A stretch of 64,000 bases of DNA, from assembly GCF_010727125.1 (NCBI RefSeq), contig NZ_AP022564.1, positions 434,001 through 498,000 on the forward strand, written 5' to 3'. Both the position numbers and the translations under genes were made by a program. This document shows positions 35,429-46,397 of the stretch, in pieces; the stretch's first letter is position 1, and each line of letters opens with the position of its first letter. The notes under the pieces were generated by a model. It was not told the origin of the DNA and did not search any database. It saw nothing but the letters and a program-made list of their open reading frames with translations. This stretch comes from Mycolicibacter terrae. Its GTDB lineage: Bacteria > Actinomycetota > Actinomycetes > Mycobacteriales > Mycobacteriaceae.

Positions 35429-36556
35429 TTACCGATCGGAGTCGGTGTAGCGGATAATTCCGCGAATGTTCTTGCCTTCCAGCATGTCCTGGTAGCCGTC
35501 GTTGATCTGCTCCAGCTTGTACTGGCGGGTCACCATGTCATCGAGATTCAGCTTGCCGGCCTTGTACATCGACAGCAGCTGCGGGATGTCGTACTGCGGG
35601 TTGCCGCCGCCGAAGATGGTGCCCTGCAGGTTCTTCTGCAGCAGGGTCAGCATCGACAAGTTGAGCGTGACCTGATTTTCGAGCATGCTGCCCATCGCGG
35701 TGAGCACGCAGGTGCCGCCCTTCGACGTCAGGATCATGTAATTGTCGATGTCGGCGCCGTGCACCTCGCCGACGGTGACGATCACCTTCTTGGCCATCAG
35801 CCCGGCGGTGACCTCCATCATCCCGCCCATCGCGGCCATGATGTCCGGATAGACGTGGGTGGCACCGAACTTCAGCGCTTGGTCGCGCTTCCAGTCCACC
35901 GGGTCGATGACGAAGATGTTGCGGGCGCCGGCATTGACGGCTCCCTGCAGGGCCGACATGCCCACCCCGCCGACGCCGACGATCGCGACGTCCTCACCCG
36001 GGCGGATGTCGGCGGTGCGCACCGCCGAGCCGTAGCCGGTGGTCACACCGCAGCCCACCAGGCAGGCCACCTCGAACGGGATCGATGGGTCGATCTTCAC
36101 CACCGACGTCTTGTGCACCACCATCCACGGCGAGAAGGTGCCGAGCAGCGTCATCGGGTAGACGCCCTGGCCGCGGGCGGTGACCCGGAAGGTGCCGTCG
36201 CTGACCGCTACCCCGTTGAGCAGCCCGGCGCCCAGATCGCACAGGTTGCGCATCCCGGCCTGACAGGTCGGACAGCGGCCACAGGACGGGATGAACGACA
36301 GCACGACGTGGTCGCCGGGGGCGATGTCCTCGACACCGGGGCCGACCTCGGTGACGATGCCGGCGCCCTCGTGCCCGCCCAGCACCGGGAAGCCCGCCAT
36401 CGGGATATCACCGGTCATCAGGTGGTGGTCGGAGTGGCACATGCCGGCCGCCTCCAGCTGGATCTTGACCTCGTCTTTCTGGGGGTCACCGATCTCGATC
36501 TCCTCGACCGACCACGGCTTGTTGAACTCCCAGAGCAACGCACCCTTTGTCTTCAC
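35429..36556 (-). CDS. adhB: Zinc-dependent alcohol dehydrogenase AdhB
   Basis: A 375-aa class III-like alcohol dehydrogenase. The GTG at 36556 gives MKTKGALLWEF, matching M. tuberculosis Rv0761c; a GTG three bases further upstream is possible. Zinc ligands appear in GMCHSDHH and GGHEGAG, the structural zinc Cys cluster in CGRCPTCQAGMRNLC, and the NAD motif GVGGVGM. Many relatives oxidise sterol or lipid alcohols, and it is at the end of the cyp51 operon region. Confidence 0.93.
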   Translation of the reverse strand: MKTKGALLWEFNKPWSVEEIEIGDPQKDEVKIQLEAAGMCHSDHHLMTGDIPMAGFPVLGGHEGAGIVTEVGPGVEDIAPGDHVVLSFIPSCGRCPTCQAGMRNLCDLGAGLLNGVAVSDGTFRVTARGQGVYPMTLLGTFSPWMVVHKTSVVKIDPSIPFEVACLVGCGVTTGYGSAVRTADIRPGEDVAIVGVGGVGMSALQGAVNAGARNIFVIDPVDWKRDQALKFGATHVYPDIMAAMGGMMEVTAGLMAKKVIVTVGEVHGADIDNYMILTSKGGTCVLTAMGSMLENQVTLNLSMLTLLQKNLQGTIFGGGNPQYDIPQLLSMYKAGKLNLDDMVTRQYKLEQINDGYQDMLEGKNIRGIIRYTDSDR

Positions 36557-36710
36557 CACAAACCTGCTTTCATCTCGGATATCCGGCTAGAGAACGGTCC
36601 CGGGCCTGGCTCGGGACGTCGGGCAGCCCACTCGTCGAGCCTATAGCCCGCCAGTGCCCGGGGGAAGGCTCTTTCAACCAACTGTCTGTTTGACTGGACA
36701 CTCGCTGACG

Positions 36711-37961
36711 CTAGCCGTGGTAAGCGACGTGTAGGTCTTTGACCCCGTTGATCCACCCGGAGCGGAGCCGTTGCGGTTCGGCGAGTTTGGCGATATCGGG
36801 CAGCTGGGAGGCGATCTCGTCGAAGATCAGCCGGATCTCCATGCGGGCCAGGTTCGCGCCGATGCAGTAATGCGTGCCCTGTCCGCCGAACGCCAGATGG
36901 GGATTGGGGTCCCGCAGAATGTCGAAGCTGAACGGCCGCTCGAAAACTTCTTCGTCGTAGTTGGCCGAGCTGTAGAACAGGCCGACCCGCTGTCCCTGCC
37001 CGATGGCCACGCCGCCGATCTCGGTGTCGACCTTGGCGGTGCGCTGGAAGCAGTGCACCGGGGTCGCCCAGCGGACGATCTCGTCGACGGCGGTCTCGGG
37101 GCGCTCCCGCTTGTAGAGCTCCCACTGATCGGGGTTCTCCGCGAAGGCGTTGATGCCGTGGGTAATGGCGTTGCGGGTGGTTTCGTTGCCCGCCACCGCC
37201 AGCAGGATCACGAAGAACGCGAACTCGGTCTCGCCGAGCGATTCGCCGTCGATGTCGGCCTGCACCAACCGCGTGACGATGTCGTCGGCCGGGCAGCGCC
37301 GCCGCTCCTCGGCCATGGTGTAGGCGTAGCCCATCAACTCGGCGTTGGCCATCGCCGGATCGGAGTCGAAATCCGGGTCGTCGGTGTTCATGATCGAGTT
37401 GGTCCAGTGAAAAAGCTTCTCCCGGTCCGCCTCGGGTACCCCGATCAGGTCGGCGATCGCCAACAGCGGCAGCTTCATCGCGATGTCGTCGACGAAGTTG
37501 CCGCTGTTCTTCTCGGCGGCGGCCGCAACGATGTCCCGGGCCGACTGCGCGAGCTTCTCCTCCAGCGCGCCGACCGAGCGCGGGGTGAACAGTCGTGACA
37601 CCAGTTTGCGCAGCCGGGTGTGCTCGGGAGGGTCATGGTTGATCAGCAGCGCCTTGGTCAGCTCCAGCTGGTCGGCGGTGATGCCTTCGGGCAGTCGCAT
37701 CACCGCACCCTTGGCGTTGGTCGACCACACCTCGTTGTCGCGCGAGATCTCTTTGATGTGCTGGTGTTTGCTGATGACCCAGTAGCCGCCGTCATCGAAG
37801 ATGTTGCTGTGCGCGGGCTGTTCATTCCACCAGACCGGAGCGGTCTTGCGCAGCTCGGCGAACTCGGCGATCGGCATGCCGTGTAGCAGGACGTCCGGGT
37901 CGGTGAAGTCGAAATCGGGACCGAACGGACACGCGGATTGCGTTGATGTCAAGACGAACAC
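36711..37961 (-). CDS. Cytochrome P450, CYP125-family-like
   Basis: A 416-aa P450. Motifs: AVAGNETTRNAI (I-helix), ExxR in EIVRW, the heme loop FGGQGTHYCIGANLAR. Its closest remembered relatives are CYP125 (steroid C26 monooxygenase) and CYP124/CYP142, so it probably hydroxylates a sterol. The GTG at 37961 is used; a TTG at 37952 has GAGGTG 8 bp upstream and is a fair alternative. No equivalent lies here in M. tuberculosis (between Rv0761c and Rv0762c). A 25-bp dyad sits just upstream. Confidence 0.9.
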   Translation of the reverse strand: MFVLTSTQSACPFGPDFDFTDPDVLLHGMPIAEFAELRKTAPVWWNEQPAHSNIFDDGGYWVISKHQHIKEISRDNEVWSTNAKGAVMRLPEGITADQLELTKALLINHDPPEHTRLRKLVSRLFTPRSVGALEEKLAQSARDIVAAAAEKNSGNFVDDIAMKLPLLAIADLIGVPEADREKLFHWTNSIMNTDDPDFDSDPAMANAELMGYAYTMAEERRRCPADDIVTRLVQADIDGESLGETEFAFFVILLAVAGNETTRNAITHGINAFAENPDQWELYKRERPETAVDEIVRWATPVHCFQRTAKVDTEIGGVAIGQGQRVGLFYSSANYDEEVFERPFSFDILRDPNPHLAFGGQGTHYCIGANLARMEIRLIFDEIASQLPDIAKLAEPQRLRSGWINGVKDLHVAYHG

Positions 37962-37996
37962 CTCAATTGTCGCGGGCTGCCGAGTACGACGCCGGG

Positions 37997-38021
37997 CATA
38001 CACATCATGGTCATGTGTATG
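37997..38021. promoter_or_regulatory. 25-bp dyad upstream of the CYP125-like P450
   Basis: CATACACAT-N7-ATGTGTATG has perfect 9-bp arms, and CCGG pairs extend them. It lies in the 68-bp gap between the SDR stop and the P450 start. Size and symmetry suit a TetR-type operator; a transcriptional hairpin is the alternative. Confidence 0.6.
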
Positions 38022-38029
38022 ACCGGGTG

Positions 38030-38770
38030 TCAACCGGTTTTGTGTGGAACGTCGGTGACCAGACCGCCGTCCATGACGAACTCCGAACCGGTGGCATAAG
38101 AGGATTCGTCACTGGCCAGAAACACCACGAAGGTGGAGACTTCCTCGGATTCGCCGGGGCGGCCCAGGGGGATGGTGACCATGTCTTCGGGCAGGTGCTC
38201 GGTCATCGGGGTGCGGATGAATCCGGGGTGTAGAGAATTGACCCGAATGTTGTGCCGCGCCAATTCAAGTGCGGCGGACTTGGACAGCCCGCGCACCGCC
38301 CATTTCGACGCCACGTAAGGGTGCACCATCGGCGCGCCCCGCAGGCCCTCGATCGAGGACACATTGATGATGGATCCGCCACCCGCGGCGATCATCGAGT
38401 CGATCACCGCCCGCATACCCAAAAAGGTGCCGTTGAGGTTCACGTCGATCACGTTGTGCCACTGGTCCAGATCGAACTTGCGCAGCGACCCCAACGCGAC
38501 GGTTCCGGCATTGTTGACCAACACGTTCAACGTGCCGAACGCGCTGATCGCGGCATCCACTGCGGCGGCCCACTGCTCGGGGTCCCGGACGTCGAGATGT
38601 TGGTAGACCGCGGCGTCGCCGAGTTCGGCTGCGAGTGCCGCGCCCTCGTCGTCAAGCACATCGCCGACGACGACTTTGGCTCCCTCGGCCACCAGCATCC
38701 GTGCGTGGGATGCGCCCATACCGCGCGCGCCGCCACTGATCAGAACTACTTTTCCGTCCACACGCCCCAT
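38030..38770 (-). CDS. SDR similar to 3-alpha/20-beta-hydroxysteroid dehydrogenase FabG3
   Basis: A 246-aa SDR with SGGARGMGASHARMLVAEGAKV at the start, NVSSIEGLRG and a catalytic YVASKWAVRGLSKS. It is collinear with M. tuberculosis Rv2002 (FabG3), which reduces C-20 or C-3 ketosteroids, but it is shorter at the C-terminus. Its presence with two sterol P450s suggests a steroid substrate. Confidence 0.9.
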   Translation of the reverse strand: MGRVDGKVVLISGGARGMGASHARMLVAEGAKVVVGDVLDDEGAALAAELGDAAVYQHLDVRDPEQWAAAVDAAISAFGTLNVLVNNAGTVALGSLRKFDLDQWHNVIDVNLNGTFLGMRAVIDSMIAAGGGSIINVSSIEGLRGAPMVHPYVASKWAVRGLSKSAALELARHNIRVNSLHPGFIRTPMTEHLPEDMVTIPLGRPGESEEVSTFVVFLASDESSYATGSEFVMDGGLVTDVPHKTG

Positions 38771-38815
38771 GGTTTGCTCAGCCTCTCGGTGATTCGTGGT
38801 TGTTCCGGTGTGCCG

Positions 38816-39898
38816 TCAGTCGCCGGGAATCGCCACGACGGCGGGTGCGGAGGCCAGCGGCAGATCGAGGGTGGTGATGATGCCCGCCGGTGCCGCGACC
38901 ACGGCGGGAACGGCGTTGACGACCCGCCCCACCCCGGCCGCGATGGCCGCGTAGTTGTGGTCGCCGTAGCGGCTGGTCGGGCGGATGTCGACGGTGTAGG
39001 ACGGCTCGCCGGTGATCTCCACCCGGTAGGAGCCACCCGGTTGGGCCGGCTGTGCCCAGTCCGGCCGCAGGTCGCTGCGCAGCCGGGTGATGTGCTCCAC
39101 CACGATCAGCGGGTGCCCGTCGACGATGCCGTGGATCTCGAATTTGAGTGCGGCGACACCCCCCTTGGGGATGTGCCCGGCCGCGATGTCGAATGCCTCC
39201 GGGGCCGGCTCGCGCTCGGAGGAGTCGGTGATGGCATCCAGGGTCACGCCCAATCCTTTGGCCAGCTCGCGGATCGCAGCGCCCCACGCGATGCTCAAGA
39301 CCCCGGGCTGCAGCAGCATCGGGACGTCGTCGAGCGAATTGCCGAAGCCCATCACCTCGAACATCACCTCGGCGCCGTCGTAGGTCGCGTAGTCGGCGAT
39401 CTCCTGACAGCGGATCTGCTCGACGTGCTGGCACGTGCTGGTGAAGGCCAACGGCACCAGGTCATTGATGAACCCCGGATCGACGCCGTTGACGTAGAGA
39501 CTCGAATCACCCTGCCGGGCAGCCTCTTCGACGGGACCGATGAACTTGTCCGGGATGACACCCCACGGGTACTGCAGCACCCCCGGGGCTGTCCCGATGA
39601 CGTTGATCCCGGCCGCGAGCAGCCGGCAGACGTCACGCAGCGCGCCGGGCAGCCGGGTGTCGCCCATGGCGCAGTAGACCGCGGCGTCGGGCTTGGCGCC
39701 GATGATCGCATCGAAGTCATCGGTGGCGGCGATACCGGTGCGGACGTCGAGGCCGGCCAGCTCCCCGGCGTCTCGGCCCACTTTGGCAGCTGTTGAGACC
39801 CACACCGCGATGAGCTCGTAGGCGGGATTGCCGATCAGGCCCCGCAGGGCGATGCGCCCGGCGTTACCGGTGCCGATCAGGGCGACGCGTATGGCCAC
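38816..39898 (-). CDS. Dihydrodipicolinate-reductase-like NAD(P)-binding protein
   Basis: A 360-aa protein with GTGNAGRIALRGL as Rossmann motif. VNGVDPGFINDLVPL and IADYATYDGAEVMFEVMGFG are typical of a family annotated as DHDPR-like or amine dehydrogenase-like, common near steroid gene clusters. The real reaction is unknown; a reductase or imine-acting enzyme is possible. It follows the SnoaL-like gene and precedes the SDR on the same strand. Confidence 0.82.
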   Translation of the reverse strand: MAIRVALIGTGNAGRIALRGLIGNPAYELIAVWVSTAAKVGRDAGELAGLDVRTGIAATDDFDAIIGAKPDAAVYCAMGDTRLPGALRDVCRLLAAGINVIGTAPGVLQYPWGVIPDKFIGPVEEAARQGDSSLYVNGVDPGFINDLVPLAFTSTCQHVEQIRCQEIADYATYDGAEVMFEVMGFGNSLDDVPMLLQPGVLSIAWGAAIRELAKGLGVTLDAITDSSEREPAPEAFDIAAGHIPKGGVAALKFEIHGIVDGHPLIVVEHITRLRSDLRPDWAQPAQPGGSYRVEITGEPSYTVDIRPTSRYGDHNYAAIAAGVGRVVNAVPAVVAAPAGIITTLDLPLASAPAVVAIPGD

Positions 39899-39924
39899 GT
39901 GTTCTCCTGGGCGTGAGTGGTGGG

Positions 39925-40488
39925 CTACCAGAGCGGAACGGGCGCCTGGCCCAGCGGGTAGTAGCCGGGGAGCTTCTCACCGGCCAGGCTGCGCTCGATG
40001 CGCTTCTGCATTCCGCTGGAGAGCTTGCCGGCAGTCATCAGATCCAGGTAGAGCTTCTGGACATGACCGAAGTCGAAGAAGTCGCGCTGCCACTCGATGA
40101 GCGGCCGCCCGTCTTTTTCGGTGAGCCGAAACCAGCTTCCGCCGATGCCGTAGATCTCCGATTCGGCGCCGTCGGCGTCGGTGGCGACCTGCTTCCAGAA
40201 TCCGACGATCTCGCCCTGCTTGTCGTCGATGAGCACCTTTTGGTAGGGGTACTGCCAGTTGTCCAGCCCCGCCATCTCCAGGCCCAGGGCGATCTCGCGG
40301 ATCTCGTCGATGCCGACGCACATGACGTCCTCTTTGGGGCCGATGTTCCAGCCGTAGGTGGCGTCATCGGCGTAGAAGTCAGCCAGCGGCCGCCAGTCGC
40401 CGGCTGCTTCGGCGTCGCGGTTGGCCTGCAGCCAGCGCTCGACCCATTCTTCGTAGAGCTCGCGGGGGAGGGGGGCTGAAGTCGCCAT
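39925..40488 (-). CDS. SnoaL-like/NTF2-fold protein (Rv0762c-like)
   Basis: A 187-aa protein. ANRDAEAAGDWRPLADFYADDATYGWN is the usual start of the SnoaL-like fold; a Trp-Arg pair (EWQRDFFDF) and hydrophobic pocket follow. It corresponds to Rv0762c next to cyp51. Catalytic function is not shown; it might process the sterol intermediate or chaperone it. It stops two bases from the ferredoxin gene. Confidence 0.85.
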   Translation of the reverse strand: MATSAPLPRELYEEWVERWLQANRDAEAAGDWRPLADFYADDATYGWNIGPKEDVMCVGIDEIREIALGLEMAGLDNWQYPYQKVLIDDKQGEIVGFWKQVATDADGAESEIYGIGGSWFRLTEKDGRPLIEWQRDFFDFGHVQKLYLDLMTAGKLSSGMQKRIERSLAGEKLPGYYPLGQAPVPLW

Positions 40489-40490
40489 GT

Positions 40491-42060
<1,570 letters not shown>

Positions 42061-42064
<4 letters not shown>

Positions 42065-42888
42065 GACGGCATTCCTTCCTCGCCCAATTGCAGGTGCTGG
42101 CGGTCGGAGTCGGTTTCGTGCAGCGGCGCCTCCGGCTGCACCTCCAAGTTGACGACGTGCGCACCGCGCGGTGTCTCCGCGACGAATGCGATGGCGCGGG
42201 CCAGATCGGCAGGCCGCAGGAAGTAGCTGTGCCGGGCCTGGCCCCACTTGGCCCAGTCTTCAAGCATCGGACCCACCTGCTCGGCGGAGAGCTTCCAGCC
42301 CATCTCGGTCAGGGTCGGGCCGGGATGCACGATCGAGGCCCGGACCCCGGTGCCCTCCAACTCCATCCGCATGTTGCTCACCATGGCGACAAGTGCGGCT
42401 TTGGCGGCGCCGTAGGCGCCCATGTGCGGGCGCTGCTGCAGCGCGACATCGGATCCGACGAAGATCACGTCGCCGCGCCGGCGGGCCACCATGTCCGGCA
42501 CCACCGCGGTGGCGAGCCGGTTGGCGCCGATCAGGTGGACCTGGATCTGGTCGTTGAATGCCTCAGTGCTCATCTCGTGGATGCGACCGGGGGACATGTC
42601 GCCGGCTCCGGAGACCAGCAGCTCGATCTCGCCTAAAGCGTCGATACTCTGGGCCACAAATGATTTCACTGACTCGACATCGGTGACATCCAGCGGAAAT
42701 GCCACCGCCTCACCGCCGTCGGCGCGGATCTTGTCGACGAGCTTCGCCAACTTATCCGCGCGGCGCGCTCCCAGGGCCACCGGGAAACCGCGGCGTGCCA
42801 GCTCTTCTGCCGTGGCGGCACCGATACCCGAGGACGCACCCGCGACGATGGCGGGCCGTCGGGCCGGGGGTGGATCGAAACGTGGCAC
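42061..42888 (-). CDS. SDR family oxidoreductase (Rv0765c-like)
   Basis: A 275-aa SDR starting at the GTG at 42888. Cofactor motif GASSGIGAATAEELARRG and active site YGAAKAALVAM are present. The same neighbour order is known around cyp51 in M. tuberculosis (Rv0765c). It overlaps the cyp51 start and abuts cyp123 upstream with no gap. Substrate probably a sterol or lipid; not proven. Confidence 0.92.
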
Positions 42889-44124
42889 CTACGCCTCCTT
42901 GATGGTGATCGGGAGGTCGGCGAATCCGCGCACATTCGATGAATGCACCCGCACCGCATTGGCTTCGTCGACCTGGTAATCGCTGATCCGGTTGAACAGT
43001 TCGTCGAGCGCCACCCGGGCCTCCATCCGGGCCAGGTGCGCACCGAGGCAGAAGTGGGCGCCGCTGCCGAAACTGAGCAGCTTGGAGCCGATTTCACGGC
43101 CGATCCGGAAGTCGTCGGGGTCTTCGAAGACCCGTTCGTCGCGGTTTCCGGAGCCGGGCAGCAACAGCACCACGTCACCGGCGGGGATGGTGGTGTCGTG
43201 CAGGGTGTAGTCCTGCGCGGCGGTGCGCGCCAGGATCTGGCTGGGCGTGTCATAGCGCAGCGTCTCCTCCACCCATAACGGGATTCGGGAGCGGTCGGCG
43301 AACACCGAGGCCAGCTGGTCGCGGTTGCGGTGCCCCCAGTAGATGGAGCTGCCCAACAACTTGGTGGTGGTCTCGTTACCGGCGATCACCATCAGGAACA
43401 GGAACGCCAGGATCTCCTGGTCGCCGAGCCGGTCTCCGTCGACCTCGGTCTCCAGCAGCGCCGAGGTCAGATTGTCGGCCGGCGTCTCCTTGAAGTCGGC
43501 GATCATCTCGTTGTAGTAGGTCATCAGATCCACCGATGCCTGAATCGCCGACGGCGGAACATCGGTCACCCCGTCCTCGCGGTGCAGTACCCCGTCGGCC
43601 AGCTCGCGGATCCGCGCCCGGTCGGCTTCGGGAACACCCATCAGTTCGGAGATGACATCCATCGGCAGTTTGCCGGCGAAGTCGTTGATGAAGTCGAACG
43701 AGCAGGTGCCGTCGGGGCCGGGCTGGATCGCGGTGTCCAGATGCTGGCGTGCCAATCGCACCACTTTCGGTTCGAGCTCGCGGATCCGGCGCGGGGTGAA
43801 GCCCTTGGACACCAGGGTGCGAAGCCGCAGGTGCTGAGGATCGTCCATCGCCAGGAACGACATCACCAGCTGCGCATGCGGGCCGCGGGAGACGGGATCG
43901 AGTGAGACACCGTCGCGGTTGGACAGCGCGTCACTGTTGCGGAACCCGTGCAGCACATCGGAGTGACGCGAGATCGCCCAGAAGTTCAGCTCCTCGTTGC
44001 GATACACCGGCGCCTCGTCGCGCAGCCGCCGGTAATACGGGAACGGGTCCTCGTGAAAGTCGTAGTCGTACGGGTTGAGGACCGGCGGGCCCGAAGTCTC
44101 GGAAATCACGGTCGGCAGGCTCAT
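42889..44124 (-). CDS. cyp123: Cytochrome P450 CYP123
   Basis: A 411-aa P450 with MVIAGNETTTKLLG, ETLRYD and the heme loop FGSGAHFCLGAHLARMEA. The beginning (NPYDYDFHEDPFPYYRRLRDEAP) matches CYP123 of M. tuberculosis (Rv0766c). Substrate unknown. It overlaps the TetR gene by four bases (ATGA) and opens the operon toward cyp51. Confidence 0.93.
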   Translation of the reverse strand: MSLPTVISETSGPPVLNPYDYDFHEDPFPYYRRLRDEAPVYRNEELNFWAISRHSDVLHGFRNSDALSNRDGVSLDPVSRGPHAQLVMSFLAMDDPQHLRLRTLVSKGFTPRRIRELEPKVVRLARQHLDTAIQPGPDGTCSFDFINDFAGKLPMDVISELMGVPEADRARIRELADGVLHREDGVTDVPPSAIQASVDLMTYYNEMIADFKETPADNLTSALLETEVDGDRLGDQEILAFLFLMVIAGNETTTKLLGSSIYWGHRNRDQLASVFADRSRIPLWVEETLRYDTPSQILARTAAQDYTLHDTTIPAGDVVLLLPGSGNRDERVFEDPDDFRIGREIGSKLLSFGSGAHFCLGAHLARMEARVALDELFNRISDYQVDEANAVRVHSSNVRGFADLPITIKEA

Positions 44125-44723
44125 CGTGATGCTCCTGATTCGAGGATCAGGCTGACCACGTAGGCCAGCCGGTCGGTGATCTGGTGGTAGCTGAAGGCCC
44201 CGCTGCCGGCGTTGACCAGCGCTCCGAAGAACGTCATCTCCAACGCCGAGACGACTTGGGGGTCCGCGCCGGGACCCATCGCCGAGGCGATGCGACGGTG
44301 GATCTCCGCGCCGATCCGGTCGCGCACCGTGCGGACCGCCGGTTCGCCGCCGCCGCCGAGCAACGCCGCTGTGCAGGCCGCCGCCACCTCGGGCTCGTCG
44401 GCGACCACCAGCGCCAGGTGCCGCAGTGCCTGATTGACGCGCTGGGGCATCGGTTCGTTGACGTCGGTGAAATAGGGGACCTGACGGACCAGGTCCAGAT
44501 ACACCTCGGCGATCAGGTGGTTCTTCGACGAGAAGTAGGTGTAGGCGGTCGCCGGGGCGACCTTGGCGCGGGCGGCCACCGCGCGGACGGTCAGATCCGC
44601 GTAGGACTTCTCCCGCAACATCTCCACGCCGGCCGTCAGCACCTTGCGGAAGGTCTCCTCCTGGCGACGGTTGCGGGTGGCGACATCAGTAGATGTGACT
44701 GCCGCCACCGATTCGCTGGACAC
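44121..44723 (-). CDS. TetR-family regulator of the cyp123-cyp51 operon
   Basis: A 200-aa regulator starting at GTG 44723. The N-terminal helix-turn-helix is LTVRAVAARAKVAPATAYTYFSS (about residues 43-65); the C-terminal ligand domain is less conserved. It corresponds to Rv0767c, first gene of the operon. A palindrome covers its own start and a near-identical one lies before aldA, so it likely represses both itself and the divergent operon. Confidence 0.92.
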   Translation of the reverse strand: MSSESVAAVTSTDVATRNRRQEETFRKVLTAGVEMLREKSYADLTVRAVAARAKVAPATAYTYFSSKNHLIAEVYLDLVRQVPYFTDVNEPMPQRVNQALRHLALVVADEPEVAAACTAALLGGGGEPAVRTVRDRIGAEIHRRIASAMGPGADPQVVSALEMTFFGALVNAGSGAFSYHQITDRLAYVVSLILESGASR

Positions 44724-44729
44724 GTGTCC
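44718..44729. promoter_or_regulatory. TetR operator, site 1
   Basis: GGACACGTGTCC is a perfect 12-bp palindrome that overlaps the start codon of the TetR gene. It shares TTGG/CCAA flanks with site 2 at 44841. Repression of the regulator's own gene is the likely use. Confidence 0.65.
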
Positions 44730-44840
44730 AACCTAGCTGAAGGCGGTTTGGTTAGGCAAGTCCGCTGGGAAGCCAGGGTTTTATGCCCGGCGGGTTGCGG
44801 GACCTGCGATGCTGCAGCTAGGGTTCGATCGAGCCATAAC

Positions 44841-44852
44841 GGACAAGTGTCC
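44841..44852. promoter_or_regulatory. TetR operator, site 2
   Basis: GGACAAGTGTCC differs from site 1 by one base. It lies 38 bp before the aldA ATG, where it can block that promoter. Confidence 0.65.
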
Positions 44853-44890
44853 AATTTTTGACCGGCACCGCAACCAAGCTCTGGGAGTGA

Positions 44891-46363
44891 ATGATGGCGC
44901 TACTGGCCGACGGTGTGAGCCGTCTGCTCATCGACGGAAAGCTCGCCTCCGGTGGGGCCGGCGGCTTCGCCACCGTCAACCCCGCCACCGAGGAGGTGCT
45001 GGGCGAGGCGGCCAACGCCGACGCCGCCGACATGGACCGCGCCATCGACGCGGCACGGCGGGCCTTCGACGACACCGACTGGTCGACCAACACCGGGCTG
45101 CGGGTGCGCTGCGTGCGCCAGCTGCGCGACGTGCTGCGCGAGCACCTGGAAGAGCTGCGGGAGCTGACGATCTCCGAGGTGGGCGCGCCCCGGATGCTGA
45201 CCGCCGGTGCCCAGCTGGAAGGCCCGATCGATGACCTACGGTTCGCCGCGGACACCGCAGAAGGCTACTCGTGGACGCAGGATCTCGGTCATGCCACCCC
45301 GCTGGGAATTCCCACCCGGCGCTCGGTGGTGCGGGAAGCGGTCGGCGTCGTCGGCGCCATCACCCCGTGGAACTTCCCGCACCAGATCAACCTGGCCAAG
45401 CTCGGCCCGGCGCTGGCCGCCGGTAACACCGTGGTGCTCAAGCCCGCACCGGATACCCCGTGGGTCGCAGCGGTCATCGGCGAGTTGATTGCCGAGCACA
45501 CCGATATGCCGCCGGGTGTGATCAACATCGTCACCTCCACTGACCACACACTGGGCGCCATGCTCGCGAAAGACCCTCGGGTGGACATGGTTTCGTTCAC
45601 CGGGTCGACAGCCACCGGCCGCAGTGTGATGGCCGACGCGGCCGCCACCATCAAGAAGGTCTTCCTGGAGCTGGGCGGCAAGTCCGCCTTCGTGGTGCTC
45701 GACGACGCCGATCTAGCCGCGGCCTGCTCGGTGGCGGGGTTCTCAGTCTGCGTGCACGCCGGGCAGGGCTGTGCGATCACCACCCGGCTGGTGGTACCGC
45801 GTGCCCGATACGACGAGGCGGTCGCGATCGCGGCCGGCACCATGGGCTCGATCAAGCCGGGCGATCCCACCAAGCCGGGCACGGTGTGCGGCCCGGTCAT
45901 CTCGGCGCGCCAGCGCGACCGGGTGCAGAGCTACCTGGACCTGGCCCTGGCCGAGGGCGGCACGTTCGCCTGCGGTGGTGGGCGCCCGGCCGAGCAGGCC
46001 GCCGGCTTCTTCATCGAACCCACCGTGATCGCGGGGCTGACCAATGAAGCCCGGGTGGCCCGCGAGGAGATCTTCGGCCCGGTGCTGACCGTGATCGCCC
46101 ACGACGGCGACGACGACGCGGTGCGCATCGCCAACGACTCGCCGTACGGGTTGTCCGCAACGGTCTACGGTGCCGACGCCGACCGGGCGGCCGGGGTGGC
46201 GTCCCGGCTGCGCGCCGGCACCGTCAACGTCAACGGCGGGGTCTGGTACTCCGCGGACGTGCCCTTCGGCGGGTACAAACAATCCGGCAACGGCCGGGAG
46301 ATGGGTGTCGCCGGGTTCGAGGAGTACCTGGAGACCAAAGCCATTGCGACAGCGGCGAACTGA
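44891..46363 (+). CDS. aldA: NAD-dependent aldehyde dehydrogenase AldA
   Basis: A 490-aa aldehyde dehydrogenase corresponding to Rv0768. TPWNFPHQINLAKLGPAL, the catalytic Glu in LELGGKSAF and the Cys in HAGQGCAITTR are present. GGGAG lies six bases before the ATG pair. First gene of a four-gene operon divergent from the TetR-cyp123-cyp51 operon; may oxidise sterol-derived or lipid aldehydes. Confidence 0.93.
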   Translation: MMALLADGVSRLLIDGKLASGGAGGFATVNPATEEVLGEAANADAADMDRAIDAARRAFDDTDWSTNTGLRVRCVRQLRDVLREHLEELRELTISEVGAPRMLTAGAQLEGPIDDLRFAADTAEGYSWTQDLGHATPLGIPTRRSVVREAVGVVGAITPWNFPHQINLAKLGPALAAGNTVVLKPAPDTPWVAAVIGELIAEHTDMPPGVINIVTSTDHTLGAMLAKDPRVDMVSFTGSTATGRSVMADAAATIKKVFLELGGKSAFVVLDDADLAAACSVAGFSVCVHAGQGCAITTRLVVPRARYDEAVAIAAGTMGSIKPGDPTKPGTVCGPVISARQRDRVQSYLDLALAEGGTFACGGGRPAEQAAGFFIEPTVIAGLTNEARVAREEIFGPVLTVIAHDGDDDAVRIANDSPYGLSATVYGADADRAAGVASRLRAGTVNVNGGVWYSADVPFGGYKQSGNGREMGVAGFEEYLETKAIATAAN

Positions 46364-46397
46364 CTCAAGACCTAACGATCCGAAGGAGATGGCGCAG

